NCBI GenBank assembly: GCA_030272155.1
Contig: CP126204.1
Coordinates: 4,331,501 to 4,395,500, forward strand
DNA from: Tetradesmus obliquus
Taxonomy: Eukaryota; Chlorophyta; Chlorophyceae; Sphaeropleales; Scenedesmaceae
Direction of reading: 5' to 3'
DNA length: 64,000 nucleotides
A program made the position numbers and the translations under genes. Below, piece after piece: positions 21,603-32,629 of this stretch. The notes beneath the pieces are model-generated. The model ran no database searches, had not been told where the DNA came from, and saw only the letters and a program-made list of their open reading frames with translations. How positions within the stretch are numbered: the stretch's first letter is position 1; every line of letters starts with the position of its first letter.

Positions 21603-22620
21603 TAGCGCTTGATCGTGCTGTGCATTCTGCCGTGATTTGGCGACCATGCTGCTGTCACTGCTGCCCTGTATAGTGCCCCGCTTGTGCTGCGGTGCTAGCT
21701 ACAGCCAGGCGTATAAGCAGCAGCATAGTCGCGTATGTGCCTGGCTGTGCTCGAGTGTTTCTGCTTGTGCTATATGTTAGAAATGCTGTCTTGCTGCTAC
21801 TGTGTTGTGCAGTGCGCCACTGCACGTGCTGTACCAGCTTAAGCTAGGCTTCTACTGCAGCAGCATTGCCACCTACGTGCTGTGGGATGTGCGGCGCAGC
21901 GACTTTGCGGCCACTTTCACGCATCATGTTGCAACGGCGCTGCTGATAGGCATGTCGTTGCACCACAAGTGAGTGGGGCAGCTTCCTTTTGGGTTTATTG
22001 GCAGCTAGGATAATGTTGCTGCCACCATGTCATGACGGCGCTGTTGATGCGAAACCGGTCTCTGACGTCGTGCAAGCACGCATTCTCAGAATGCAGAGTC
22101 TGCGGTGCTCACTGGCACCCCACTCGACCAACAGCTTGCTGCAAGTGCAAATTAAAATAACATAAAGCTGCAAACATCAGGGCTGGCTGTACCTGTGTAA
22201 GCACGCCTCACGCTGCTGCTGCTGCTGCTGCTGCTGTGCCGCAGGTACTGGCGCGTAGGTTCCGTCATCATGCTGCTCAATGACGCTGACGATACACTCA
22301 TGGAAGCAGCAAAGCTCGCCAAGTACTGCCGCAGAGAAGGCCTCGCCACAACCTTATTCATTGCATTTGCTGCGGCTTTCTTGCTCCTGCGGCTGGGTTA
22401 CTTTCCATTCTTTGTGCTGAGAAGTACACTGTTTGAGGCTCCAGAGGTGTTGCCGCAGCCGCCGCCGCAATATGCAAGCTTTAATGGCTTGCTGCTGTTG
22501 CTGCTGGGCTTGAACTGTTATTGGTTCAGGCTGGTGCTGCGCATTGCGTGGCTAAAGCTGATGACTGGCAGTGCACATGATGTGAGGGAAGAAGAGGATT
22601 ACCAGGGCTGCACGGGGTAG
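20226..22620 (+). CDS. Ceramide synthase (LAG1/LASS, TLC domain)
   Basis: Five exons, 20226-20366, 20554-20688, 21318-21427, 21813-21968 and 22245-22620, join in frame to 305 codons plus stop, a normal length for the family. Residues run through a first transmembrane helix (VLFIGVVANLLALLAAGLVV), a poly-Ser loop, the CESCWK motif, GAPWLQDSRQFWDGWP, and the Lag1 motif: VRRSDFAATFTHHVATALLI with its catalytic His-His, then RVGSVIMLLNDADDTLMEAA and KLAKYCRR. A last helix and an acidic REEEDY tail follow. The enzyme N-acylates sphingoid bases to (dihydro)ceramide in the endoplasmic reticulum. The start is the last Met of a short open stretch; an upstream in-frame ATG at 20157 is an alternative. 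The neighbouring divergent gene encodes a ceramide-consuming synthase. Confidence 0.92.
20995..21570 (+). repeat. Partial copies on both sides of ceramide synthase exon 3
   Basis: The head of exon 21318-21427 (LLGHVVFLCIGLAAV) is copied upstream at about 21009-21060 and 21155-21210. Its tail (DSRQFWDGWPHHDLR plus GTGGGC donor) is copied downstream at about 21517-21563, after a CAG tract. The upstream copies lack the tail and the downstream copy lacks the head. Confidence 0.9.
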
Positions 22621-23265
22621 ACTCACCCGCCACAGTTGCATTGGTGTCGTATTGTCACTATGTATTTTAACAATACCATCCCCTACTCCAGAGTGCAGAG
22701 AAAAGAGCAGGGCAGAATGCCTCATGGAAATGCTGACGATAGGTCACCGTATGTTATGTCAAACTTTGACATGGCTGAGCCGGCCCGCAGCAGGCAGATG
22801 CACACATTTCCTGGAAGTCTGTTACCAGACAGCTTGTTACCCAAACAATAGCGAGTGCTGGTCACTACAGGCTGGTAGCAGGGCCACACAGCAACTTGCC
22901 GGCCTGGCCAATGAAACAAAGCTTGAACACAAGCAAGTGCCGCTGAGCACTGCCGGCAAACACGCCATTAATGGTCCTCCATACCGCCCGCCAATCTGGC
23001 ATCAGCCAGTGCAATGTGCACACATTTGATCAGTGCAAGCATGAAGTCCGCTGCCGGCCACTGCTGCAAACCAGCGACCCCTGCTACTGGTCCTCCCAGG
23101 CTCCCTCCCTGCCGCCAGCAACGTCAGCCTCCACCAATGCTGTGTACAGCTGCTGCAGGCGATCGCTGAAAGTCACCATCCCTCCAAAGCCTGCACTGCC
23201 TTGTGGGCCACGCTTGCAAGTGCAAGCTTGCAAGCTTGCCAATTGGCATGAGCAGGCACACCATA
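22621..23265. other. 3' flanks of ceramide synthase and BCAT-like gene, with a duplicated terminal exon
   Basis: Convergent spacer. Within it, on the minus strand at about 23084-23165, lies a second copy of the BCAT-like gene's C-terminus (LQQLYTALVEADVAGGREG, same WEDQ-stop), placed downstream of the in-frame stop at 23266. The remainder, 22621-23083, shows no gene. Confidence 0.75.
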
Positions 23266-23747
23266 CTACTGGTCCTCCCACGCTCCCTCCCTGCCACCAG
23301 CTACATCAGCCTCCACAAGAGCTGTGTACAGCTGCTGCAGCTGCTGCGTCAGCGGGCCCCGCTTGCCGCTGCCAATGGCCCTGCCATCCACCTCCACCAC
23401 CGGCAGGATTCCGGCAAAGGTGCCCGTGGCAAACGCTTCGTCAGCGCCGTACACCTGCAGCAGCAACAGCAGCAGACGGAGCAACAGCAGCAGGGTACAT
23501 TGAGCACAGGTGATGCAGGCGTAGGCGCCCATCCATGTCCACCACAGGAATGATGCTGGCAAAGGTGCCCGTTGCAAACGCCTCGTCAGCGCCGTACACC
23601 TGCATACGGCGGCGGCAGCAGCAGCAGCAGCAGCAAACTGAGCATACAATATGCAGGCAAAGGCGCCCATCCATGTCTACCACAGGATTGATGCCGGCAA
23701 AGGTGCCTGTGGCAAACGCCTCGTCAGCGCCGTAAACCTCAAGATGG

Positions 23748-23785
<38 letters not shown>

Positions 23786-24040
23786 CAGAGAGGCTGCTGG
23801 TTTGCCCTGCAGGAATGCATTTTGAAGTACACCTGTGCCGCGGACAAGACTCCGGAGCCCCCAACGTCCAAAATCTCAACATGATATCCTGAAAAGCCGA
23901 AACCTGAGCCGCCGCACCTGTGTCAAGTAGAAGTCGCACTCTCTGAGAGTGAGCCCGTGCTCCCGGCATAGTGCCATCACGTTGGCGCGCGTGATGCCGC
24001 GCATGAGGTAGCCGCCACGCGGCGCCCACACCTGGCGGCA

Positions 24041-24071
<31 letters not shown>

Positions 24072-24610
24072 TGCGACACATCAGTACAGCGCACGTAGGC
24101 GCGAGTGATGCCGCGCATCAGGTAGCCTCCTTGAGGCGCCCACACCTGGCGACAGCAACAGCACGCTGAGTTACTTTACTGCAATAAACACGGTGCAACA
24201 ACCAAGCATGCAGTGCAGCATATTGCCTGCTCCACTTCGTGTTTGCGCTGGTCTCCAAGGTTTCACAGCCAGTGCACAGCAGTCAGTCCCCAACTCCCCT
24301 TCGCGCACAATGGAGTTGACACTGTTGCTGCATGATCCGCGCTCAGTGCTACCACGACTGTGCAATGTGTCATGCACACACATAGTGCCTCAGTGTTCAC
24401 CTCTCTTTCTCGCACGATGAAGACGTTGACGCTGTTGCTGCTTGATCAGTGATGGGGTCAGCAATGGTCATCAGTGCAGAACCATACTGGTCTCCAACTG
24501 CTGCTCACCTCTCCCTCGCGCACGATGAAGAAGTTGACGCTGTTGCAGGTGGCCACAAAGCCCTGAGGGTCCAGCATCAGCGCCTCGTCTACTCCAGCCT
24601 TGTTAGCCTG

Positions 24611-24643
<33 letters not shown>

Positions 24644-27600
24644 CAGGAGTGGCCACACAGCCCTGAGGGTTCAGCATCAGCGCCTCATCAACACCGGCCT
24701 TGTTCGCCTGTGGCAGCAGCAGCAGCAGCATCAGGAGTGGCTACAAAGCCCTGAGGGTCCAGCATCAGCGCCTCATTGACACCAGCCCTGTTGGCCTGTG
24801 GCAGCAGCAGCAGCAGCAGGAGCAGCAGCAGCGGCAGCAGCAGCAGCAGCAGCAGCAGCGGCAGCAGCAGCAGCGGCAGCAGCAGCAGCAGCAGCAGCAG
24901 CGGCAGCAGCAGCAGCGGCAGCAGCAGCAGCAGCAGCAGCAGGCATTCAGCACCAGTGCCTCATCAACACGATGAGTCTGGTATACAGCAGGTGTCAAAC
25001 ACAGCCCGACTGCACAGCAGTTCCTCAACAAACGTATCTATAATCAGAGATGCCAGAGCCACAACAGCTGCCCACACCTGGATGCAGACAGAGATGCAGT
25101 TGAGCTTGCTGAGATTTGTTCCAGCCCGGGTCTTGAACTGGTGATCAATTCAAAATCCAATAAGATTCACTGTGAGGCCAAGGGGGGGGCACTCTGTAAG
25201 TTTTTGACACTAGGCTGGAAATTGCCTGAAACTTGCACCATAGCATATTTATAGTATAACTAGCTTATAATACGAGATTTACACCCATCTGGCAAGGTCA
25301 ACAGAGGGGGGTGGGGGTGGGGTGGGGGTGGGGTGGGGGGGTCGGGGGGGGGGGGGGGGGGGGGGGTCAGGTAACTTGCTGACTTTATGCAAACTTTCTT
25401 TGGGTAGGCGCCAGATCAGCGCCGGACGCAGCTCATTTAAAAACTATTATCAATATGCGTTTGTTTACGTGGTTTGTGGGTGCTGATTAACTTTCTGGTG
25501 ACCCAGACTGTGCAGCAGACACTTGGAGGGCCACCTTCTGACAGCTCAGGCAGAGGAGAGGGGTGCTTGTGACAGTCAGGCGAAGCGCAGCATGGCGAAC
25601 CAGCCTTTCCTTATTGGTTTATTCTTATATTTCGATTTAACTATGTAATGGGAGGTTTACGGACGTCGGCACTGTCTTGCAGCTGTCAACGCAGCGGATC
25701 GATCGATGGATCGATCAAGGCAGCAGAACTTTGTCATACAGCACCCACTCCCCCCAAAAAACTCGTATAATGTTGAAGAATAATAATTAAATGTATTTTA
25801 AGGGGTATAAGAGGCTGTATGACTCTTTTCTGTAGGGGAGGGGGTGGGGGTGGGGGTGGGGTACCCCCCCTTTTGAACTTCTTGGCCTAGTGTCTGTCAG
25901 CTTTCTTGGTGCCCCCCCCCCCCCCCCTGGTGAGGCAGTAACCTATCCCACCTGGATGCATGCGGAGATGCAGTTGAGCTTGCTGAGGCTGTTCCACCCA
26001 GGGTCCTGCACGTCAGGCGGCCCGCGCCGCACGTGCACCGTGAACAGCCGGATGCCCCGCTCTTTGGGGCCTGCATGCAAGCGGCAGGGCATAAGTAGCA
26101 AGGCTTCAGGCAATTGGCTATTCTAGGCATTCGGTATGTGGGAATGTGCCGCATGTGCACCGTGAACAGCCAGATGCCTCGCTCCTTGGGGCCTGCAGCA
26201 TACAGCACACCACAACCATGCATTAGGCGCTGTGTCCAAAGAACTTCAGTGGGCATTGGAATTGGTTGCGTGCTCTGTTAACTACCCAGTGTCATGTTCG
26301 TTGCATGCAGCACACACAGGCAAACCTGGAAGCACACAGCAAAGCGCAGACGGCGTCAAGCACCAAGCTTTTAGGTGCTGGTTTGCTGGCCTCCGACCAT
26401 GCACACCTAGGAAACCCTCTTATCCCAATTCAGGAGCAACAAAGAGCGCTCAAACAAGGCATGTGCAAACAAGTACTGCTCACCTGGAGCCGCCTCCTTC
26501 CACTCTGGCAGGATCACAATGGTTGGCTTGCCCAGGGTGACCTTAGGGTTCTGGTAGGGCGTGGACTTGAGGCCGCGGGACACCATCAGCCGGATGTGCA
26601 CGCCGCTAGAAGTGCCCATGCCGTTGGCATCAATGATGCTGTAGATCATTGATGCCAGCGCCTGCAAGAGCAAATGAACAGCAATGCACGCATACATTCA
26701 GTCACATGCCCATGCCGTTGGCATCTATTATGCTGTAGATCATGGACGCCAGTGCCTGTGAGGGGAAGCAGCCAGCAACAACAGTCAGCCAGCAGCAACA
26801 GCAGCGGCAGCCGCTCGTGCACGCCACTGGAAATGCCCATGCCGTTGGCATCGATGCCTGTGCGAGTGCCTGATGAGTGCAGTCAAACAGCAGCAGCAGC
26901 AGCAGCAGCGGCAGCAGCAGCAGCAGTCAGTCGCACATACACGCCGCTGGAGGTGCCCATGCCATGGACGTCAATGGCGCTGTAGATCATCGACGCCACC
27001 CAACGTATGACAAATAAGTCCAAGCACCCTGCACTCACCTTGGGCGTCACTCCAAGGTCCATGTCCAGGGCTTTTGCTGCCTCATACAGGCGCGCCAGGT
27101 GGGGCCGCGCAAAGGCCAGCACGCCGCGCACCAGCCGGATGCCCTCCCACACGCCATCACCCAGCATGAAGCCAGAGTCCAGCACAGACACACGTGCCTG
27201 CATTAGTTAAGAACAGCAGCGGGTGTTGCTTATTGAAAGCACATGTGTGTTGCAGCTGTGGATGCCCTCCCACACGCTAACACCCAGCATGAAGCCAGAG
27301 TCCAGCACAGACACACGCGCCTGCATTAGTTAAGAACAGCAGCGGGTGTTGCTTATTGAAAGCACATGTGTGTTGCAGCAGTGGATGCCCTCCCACACGC
27401 TAACACCCAGCATGAAGCCAGAGTCCAGCACAGACACACGCGCCTGCATTAGTTAAGAACAGCAGCGGGTGTTGCTTATTGAAAGCACATGTGTGTTGCA
27501 GCTGTGGATGCCCTCCCACACGCTAACACCCAGCATGAAGCCAGAGTCCAGCACAGACACACGCGCCTGCATTAGTTAAGAACAGCAGCGGGTGTTGCTT

Positions 27601-29706
27601 ATTGAAAGCACATGTGTGTTGCAGCTGTGGATGCCCTCCCACACGCTAACACCCAGCATGAAGCCAGAGTCCAGCACAGACACACGCGCCTGCATTAGTT
27701 AAGAACAGCAGCGGGTGTTGCTTATTGAAAGCACATGTGTGTTGCAGCTGTGGATGCCCTCCCACACGCTAACACCCAGCATGAAGCCAGAGTCCAGCAC
27801 AGGCACACGCGCCTGCATTAGTTAAGAACAGCAGCGGGTGTTGCTTATTGAAAGCACATGTGTGTTGCAGCTGTGGATGCCCTCCCAGACGCTAACACCC
27901 AGCATGAAGCCAGAGTCCAGCACAGGCACACGCGCCTGCATGCAAGCCCGCGCCTGCATGCAAGTCCAAGCAGCAACGTTGTTTGAACCACATGCAGATG
28001 CATGCCCTCCCACACGCCGTCCCTAAGCATGAAGCCGAAGTCGAGCACAGACACGTGCGCCTGCCCGCAAAGCATGACCAACAACACAGGCAGATAGGTG
28101 TTTGAAGAGGTGCTGTGTGCGTCACACCAGCTTGTGGCAAGAACAGTGTGGGGATCATGGTTGCCCTCCCACAGGCCCAATGCACAGCATGAAGCTAGGG
28201 TTGAGGTCAGAAACGCGCGCCTGGTGCAGGCGTGGCACACTGTTTCTGACTGTGTCAGAACAGGCCAACGGCAGCAGGCATGGGGCCAGAGTCCAGCACA
28301 GGACTGCGGGCCTGCCGAGAATGTGAACATGCAATGAGGAATAAGCTGCAGCCGCACTCCTAAGCAGCTTGACTGCCAAGAACAGCGTGGTGCGCACCTG
28401 AGGCCTCCACACAACGTCGAACGCGTCTGTGGTGCCATCCCGTATGCCAACCAGCACGTTGTCATTCCTGCTGTCTGGGATCACCACATGAGTACCGCTG
28501 GCATTTGCCGCAGCAGCAGCATTGGCGGCAGCAGCAGCAGCAGTATCTGCTGCTGCTGCGCTGCCGTCTGCTGTATCTGACGCCGCTCTGCTGCCGCCGG
28601 CGCTGGCTGCTGCTGCAGCCGCATCTTCTATCGACGGCCTGCTGCTGCTACCTCCCGCTGCTGCTGCTGTTTGTGAGCTGGGCTGCTCCCCCGCTGCTGC
28701 TGCTGCATTCAAACTACTGAAGCTGCTGCCCGGGCCTTTGCTGCTGCTGCTGCCGCCGCCATAGCGTGGTGATGCTGAGGGCCCCTCCTCCCTGCCTAGC
28801 CGCAGCGAGTGGGAGGATGACTGCGCACGAGGCGCGTTTATGTGCCTGCAGGCAGGTGCAGATGTGTGAAGAATTGTGCAGCATGGTCAGCAATGAAGAG
28901 AAGCAGGCTCGGGTCTGTTCAACAGAGCCAGCTGGCAGTGATAGCAGGTGCTGCACAAGACGTGTGCGGCTGCTCCTGCAGGCGATTCAAGCAACTCTCA
29001 CAACACGTGGTGGTACAGCAAAACAAGCTACACAGCTGGCTGTTCCGCTGCAGTGGTCCAGCTGCAGCCTTGGTCAAACCCAGTTAGGGCCACAGATACG
29101 CACCGAGGTATGCTGTCTGCCGGCATCGGTCGCAGCGCGTGCTGCCGCAGCATCTCGTAAGCTGGCCAGCACTCCCCTAGCAGCGGCTTGAGGCGGTCAG
29201 GCAGCGGCTCCTTCACGTCTCTACAGCAGCAGCAGCAGCAGCAGCAGCATAGTGAGACAAGAAGCATGGTGTACGCTGGCCAGCACTGCCCAGCAGCGGC
29301 TTCAGCCGGTCAGGCAGTGGCTCCTTCACATCCCTGCGGAGGCGGCGGCAGCAGCACCGGCAGCAGCAGCATATTCAGACGAGTAACATCTTGTATAAGT
29401 TTCAGCAGCCGCCCAGTACTGGCTTCAGGTGTTGTCGCCGGACCACTGGGTTAACCGCTGCCGCTCAACCAGTAACACCACATGCACAAGATACAGGAAG
29501 ACAAGGAAGCCTCTGCTGTCGTTTGGATGCTGTTGCTACACATGCAGATGGCCGTACCTGTAGCCAAAGTCAAAGCCTGTTGACTTGTGTGTGTTGGCGT
29601 ACCACCAGGGAGCCCACACGCCATCGTACGGCTTGGGGCCAGGCGCCCAGTGCAGCATGGACGGCTGGAAAGACAGCTCCAGCGCAGCACACAGCGCCCT
29701 GTGAAC

Positions 29707-29744
<38 letters not shown>

Positions 29745-30146
29745 GTCAGCCAGTGCAGCATGGACGGCTGCCACGACACCTCCAGCGCAGCACACACAGC
29801 CCTGCAGAAATGCAGTAGAAGCAGCAGCAGCAGCAGGGTCACACATAGCAGTGAGTGCGGCAGTAGGACAGTGAACAAGCAGGATCAGTGCAGCAGCAGC
29901 GGCAGCCTGTGCAGCATGGAAGGTTGCCAAGACAGCTCCAGCGCAGCACACAGCGCCCTGTGCATGCAAGAATGCAGCATCAGCGTCGGCCTGTGCAGCA
30001 CAACCTGCTGCCAACCTCTTTGCTCGCGACTGTCAGCCCTGCTGCTGCGGGCGACCCCTTCCCCTGCTGCTGCCAGCACCCATTTTCCCTGCTGCTGCTG
30101 CTGGCTGCAATGACAGCTCCTGCGCAGCAAACAGCGCCTTGTAAAC

Positions 30147-30188
<42 letters not shown>

Positions 30189-32370
30189 GCGGCAGCAGCA
30201 GCAGCGGCAGGTAGTGCAGCTGCCACGACAGCGCCAGCGCAGCAGGCAGCGCCCTGCATGCAGCAGTGCAGCGGCAGCCTGGGCAGCACGCCCTACACCC
30301 CTGCTGCTCCCAGCCCCTGCCTGCTCACAGCAGCACTGCTCCTCCTGCAAACTCTTTGCTCAACGACCTGCTCATAGCCCTGATGCCAACTTGCTGCCAA
30401 CCATTTTGCTCGCCAGTTTCAGCCGCTGCTGCTGCTAGCCACCCCCTTCCCATGCTGCCACGCGCTTCTCTTCTTACATCCACCTGCTCACCGCAGGGTC
30501 GCCTCTGGGTGGCGCACCAGCTCATCAGACATGGCCAACTCCCTGCGGGTCATTGTCAGGCCCTGCTGCTAGCTCCCTTGCTCAGCACATTCCAGCCTGT
30601 TGCCCACCCCTTGCTGACAGCCCTGCAAGCCCCAGCTGCCAACCCGTCTCCTCACAGTTCCACAGGCTTGCTGCCAGCCCCTGCTGTCGCCTCAGATCTC
30701 AACCATTGCCACCCTCAACCCCTGCTGCTGACAATCCCTTCTGCTCACCGCAGGGTCGCCTCTGGGTGGCGCACCAGCTCATCAGACATGATCACAATGG
30801 GCGGCCGCCTGCAGCAGGCAGGCAGGGAAACAGACAGCGCCAGTTGTATGAAGCACATTGACAAAGGGCGGCTATTATGGGCTGCTCAGGCAGTGTAGGC
30901 GCCTGTGAACTCCCAGTTGGTTGCTGGGTTGGAATTCTATTCCTATGCCACGTGGGAGGACTGCGCGTGAGGAGTGCATGGTGACTGCTGTCTATTGGGA
31001 TCGCAACAACCTGCGGTGTAGCAAAGCAAACAGAAATCAGCAAGAAGCTCACCCCAGCACGCGCAGCTCACTGTAGATCTCAAGCAGCGACTGCAGCAGC
31101 AGCGGCAGCAGCAGCAGCAGCAAAAGAAGCAGCAGCACACCAGGCAGCACAGTGTGTAACATATACGCTGGCGTGTGTGAGGCAAGCGTGACAGCACCAG
31201 ACACACAACGTGGCTGAGCTGCCCTGCTAAACCAGCATACGATGCATGTACTGAAGCTACCTACCAAGCCATGCCTATACCAGCCTACACAATGCAGCTG
31301 CTGCTACGCAAACGTGCTCCAGCGCTACCAGGCAGCCCTGTGAGACCACCACCGTGCGGCTGTTGCTACTACTGGTAAGCTGCCGCTGCCGTTGCTGCTG
31401 CTGTCGCTGCTGCTGCTGCTGCTACTGGGGCTGCTGCCGTTGCTGCTGCTGCTCCCGCTGCTGTCCCTGCTGTCTCACCCCATAGCCCAGCTCTAGCAGT
31501 GAGGGCTGGATGACCTTGGAGAAAGACTGCACCACGCCATATGGCTCGCGCACCAGCAGCTGAAACAGCAGTGAAGTGGATGCAGGAACAAACACACAAT
31601 GTGTCAGTGGAGGGAGACGAAATGCACCACGCCATATGGCTCACGCACCAGCAGCTGCAGCCATTGACGAGAGGATGCAGAAACAAACACACCATGTGTC
31701 AGTGGAGGGAACAGGACTGCACCACGCCATATGGCTCGCGCACCAGCAGCTGCAGCAGCAGCAGAGAAGAGGTCGCAGGAGCTAACATATCCAGGAACAA
31801 ACTTGCTGCGAGGACCCAGGATGCTGGCTGCATATAGTGCACAGCCCACACACGCTGCTGCAGCATGCAAAGCAATAACACAGAACTCAACTAGAACCAC
31901 CTAACTACATGTGAGGATAGTCAAACAAGCAAGGCAAGCATGCGGCTGCCGTCAACGCACCACGTGCTGCGCGCCCTGCCACAGCGACTGGTTCAGCCCC
32001 ACTTTGTGCTTCGCAATGTGCTTAGCATACAGCACAGGCTTGCTGCGAGGGCCCAGGATACCAGCTGCCACCTTGTGTGCATTGTTTTCTTGCGCAGACA
32101 GCACCAAGTCCCTGTACGGCCGCGCAGCACCTGGCGGCAGCAGCAGCAGCAGGTAGCAGCAGGCACATTGTTTTTATCAGCATGCCAGCTGCCACCTTGT
32201 CAGCATGTTCCTTCTGAGCACACAGCACCAAGTCCCTGTAGATCACGCAGCACCTGGCGGCAGCAGCAGCTGCATTGTGTAGGCTGGGATGCGTGCACGT
32301 TCTTGCATTGGTTGATCAGCTTGTGTGCCAAACTTGCATGTGCAGTCACAGCACAAGATAATGAGACATA

Positions 32371-32402
<32 letters not shown>

Positions 32403-32597
32403 GCGCATGGTGCCAGCTGCATGGCAAGCATTTGTGGCGGCTGCTGCAGCTGCTGGCTGCGGTTTGTCACTGCTCCTTGCGTGCAGTTGCAGCTGCGTCA
32501 CATGTGCAGCTGCATGATGCTGCTGCTGCTGATGCTGCTTCACCTCCGTGCATGATGCGCACCTGTGATGGCCAGGTAGCTGGCATACAGCGGGTAA

Positions 32598-32629
<32 letters not shown>

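Noticed and set aside
24700..25043. Long poly-Gln, poly-Ala, poly-Ser and poly-Cys frames
   Set aside because: Artefacts of CAG/CGG tracts read in three frames on both strands; the real exons lie beside them.
25145..25179. Exon-like sequence left of the MITE as part of the element
   Set aside because: About 25078-25130 resembles the tail of exon 25952-26070 (SKLNCISVC-like) and lies outside the terminal repeats, so it is a boundary copy of the host exon that predates or is independent of the insertion.
27197..27960. Centromeric or satellite DNA
   Set aside because: Only six units, wholly inside one intron, and each carries a recognisable exon head of the host gene.
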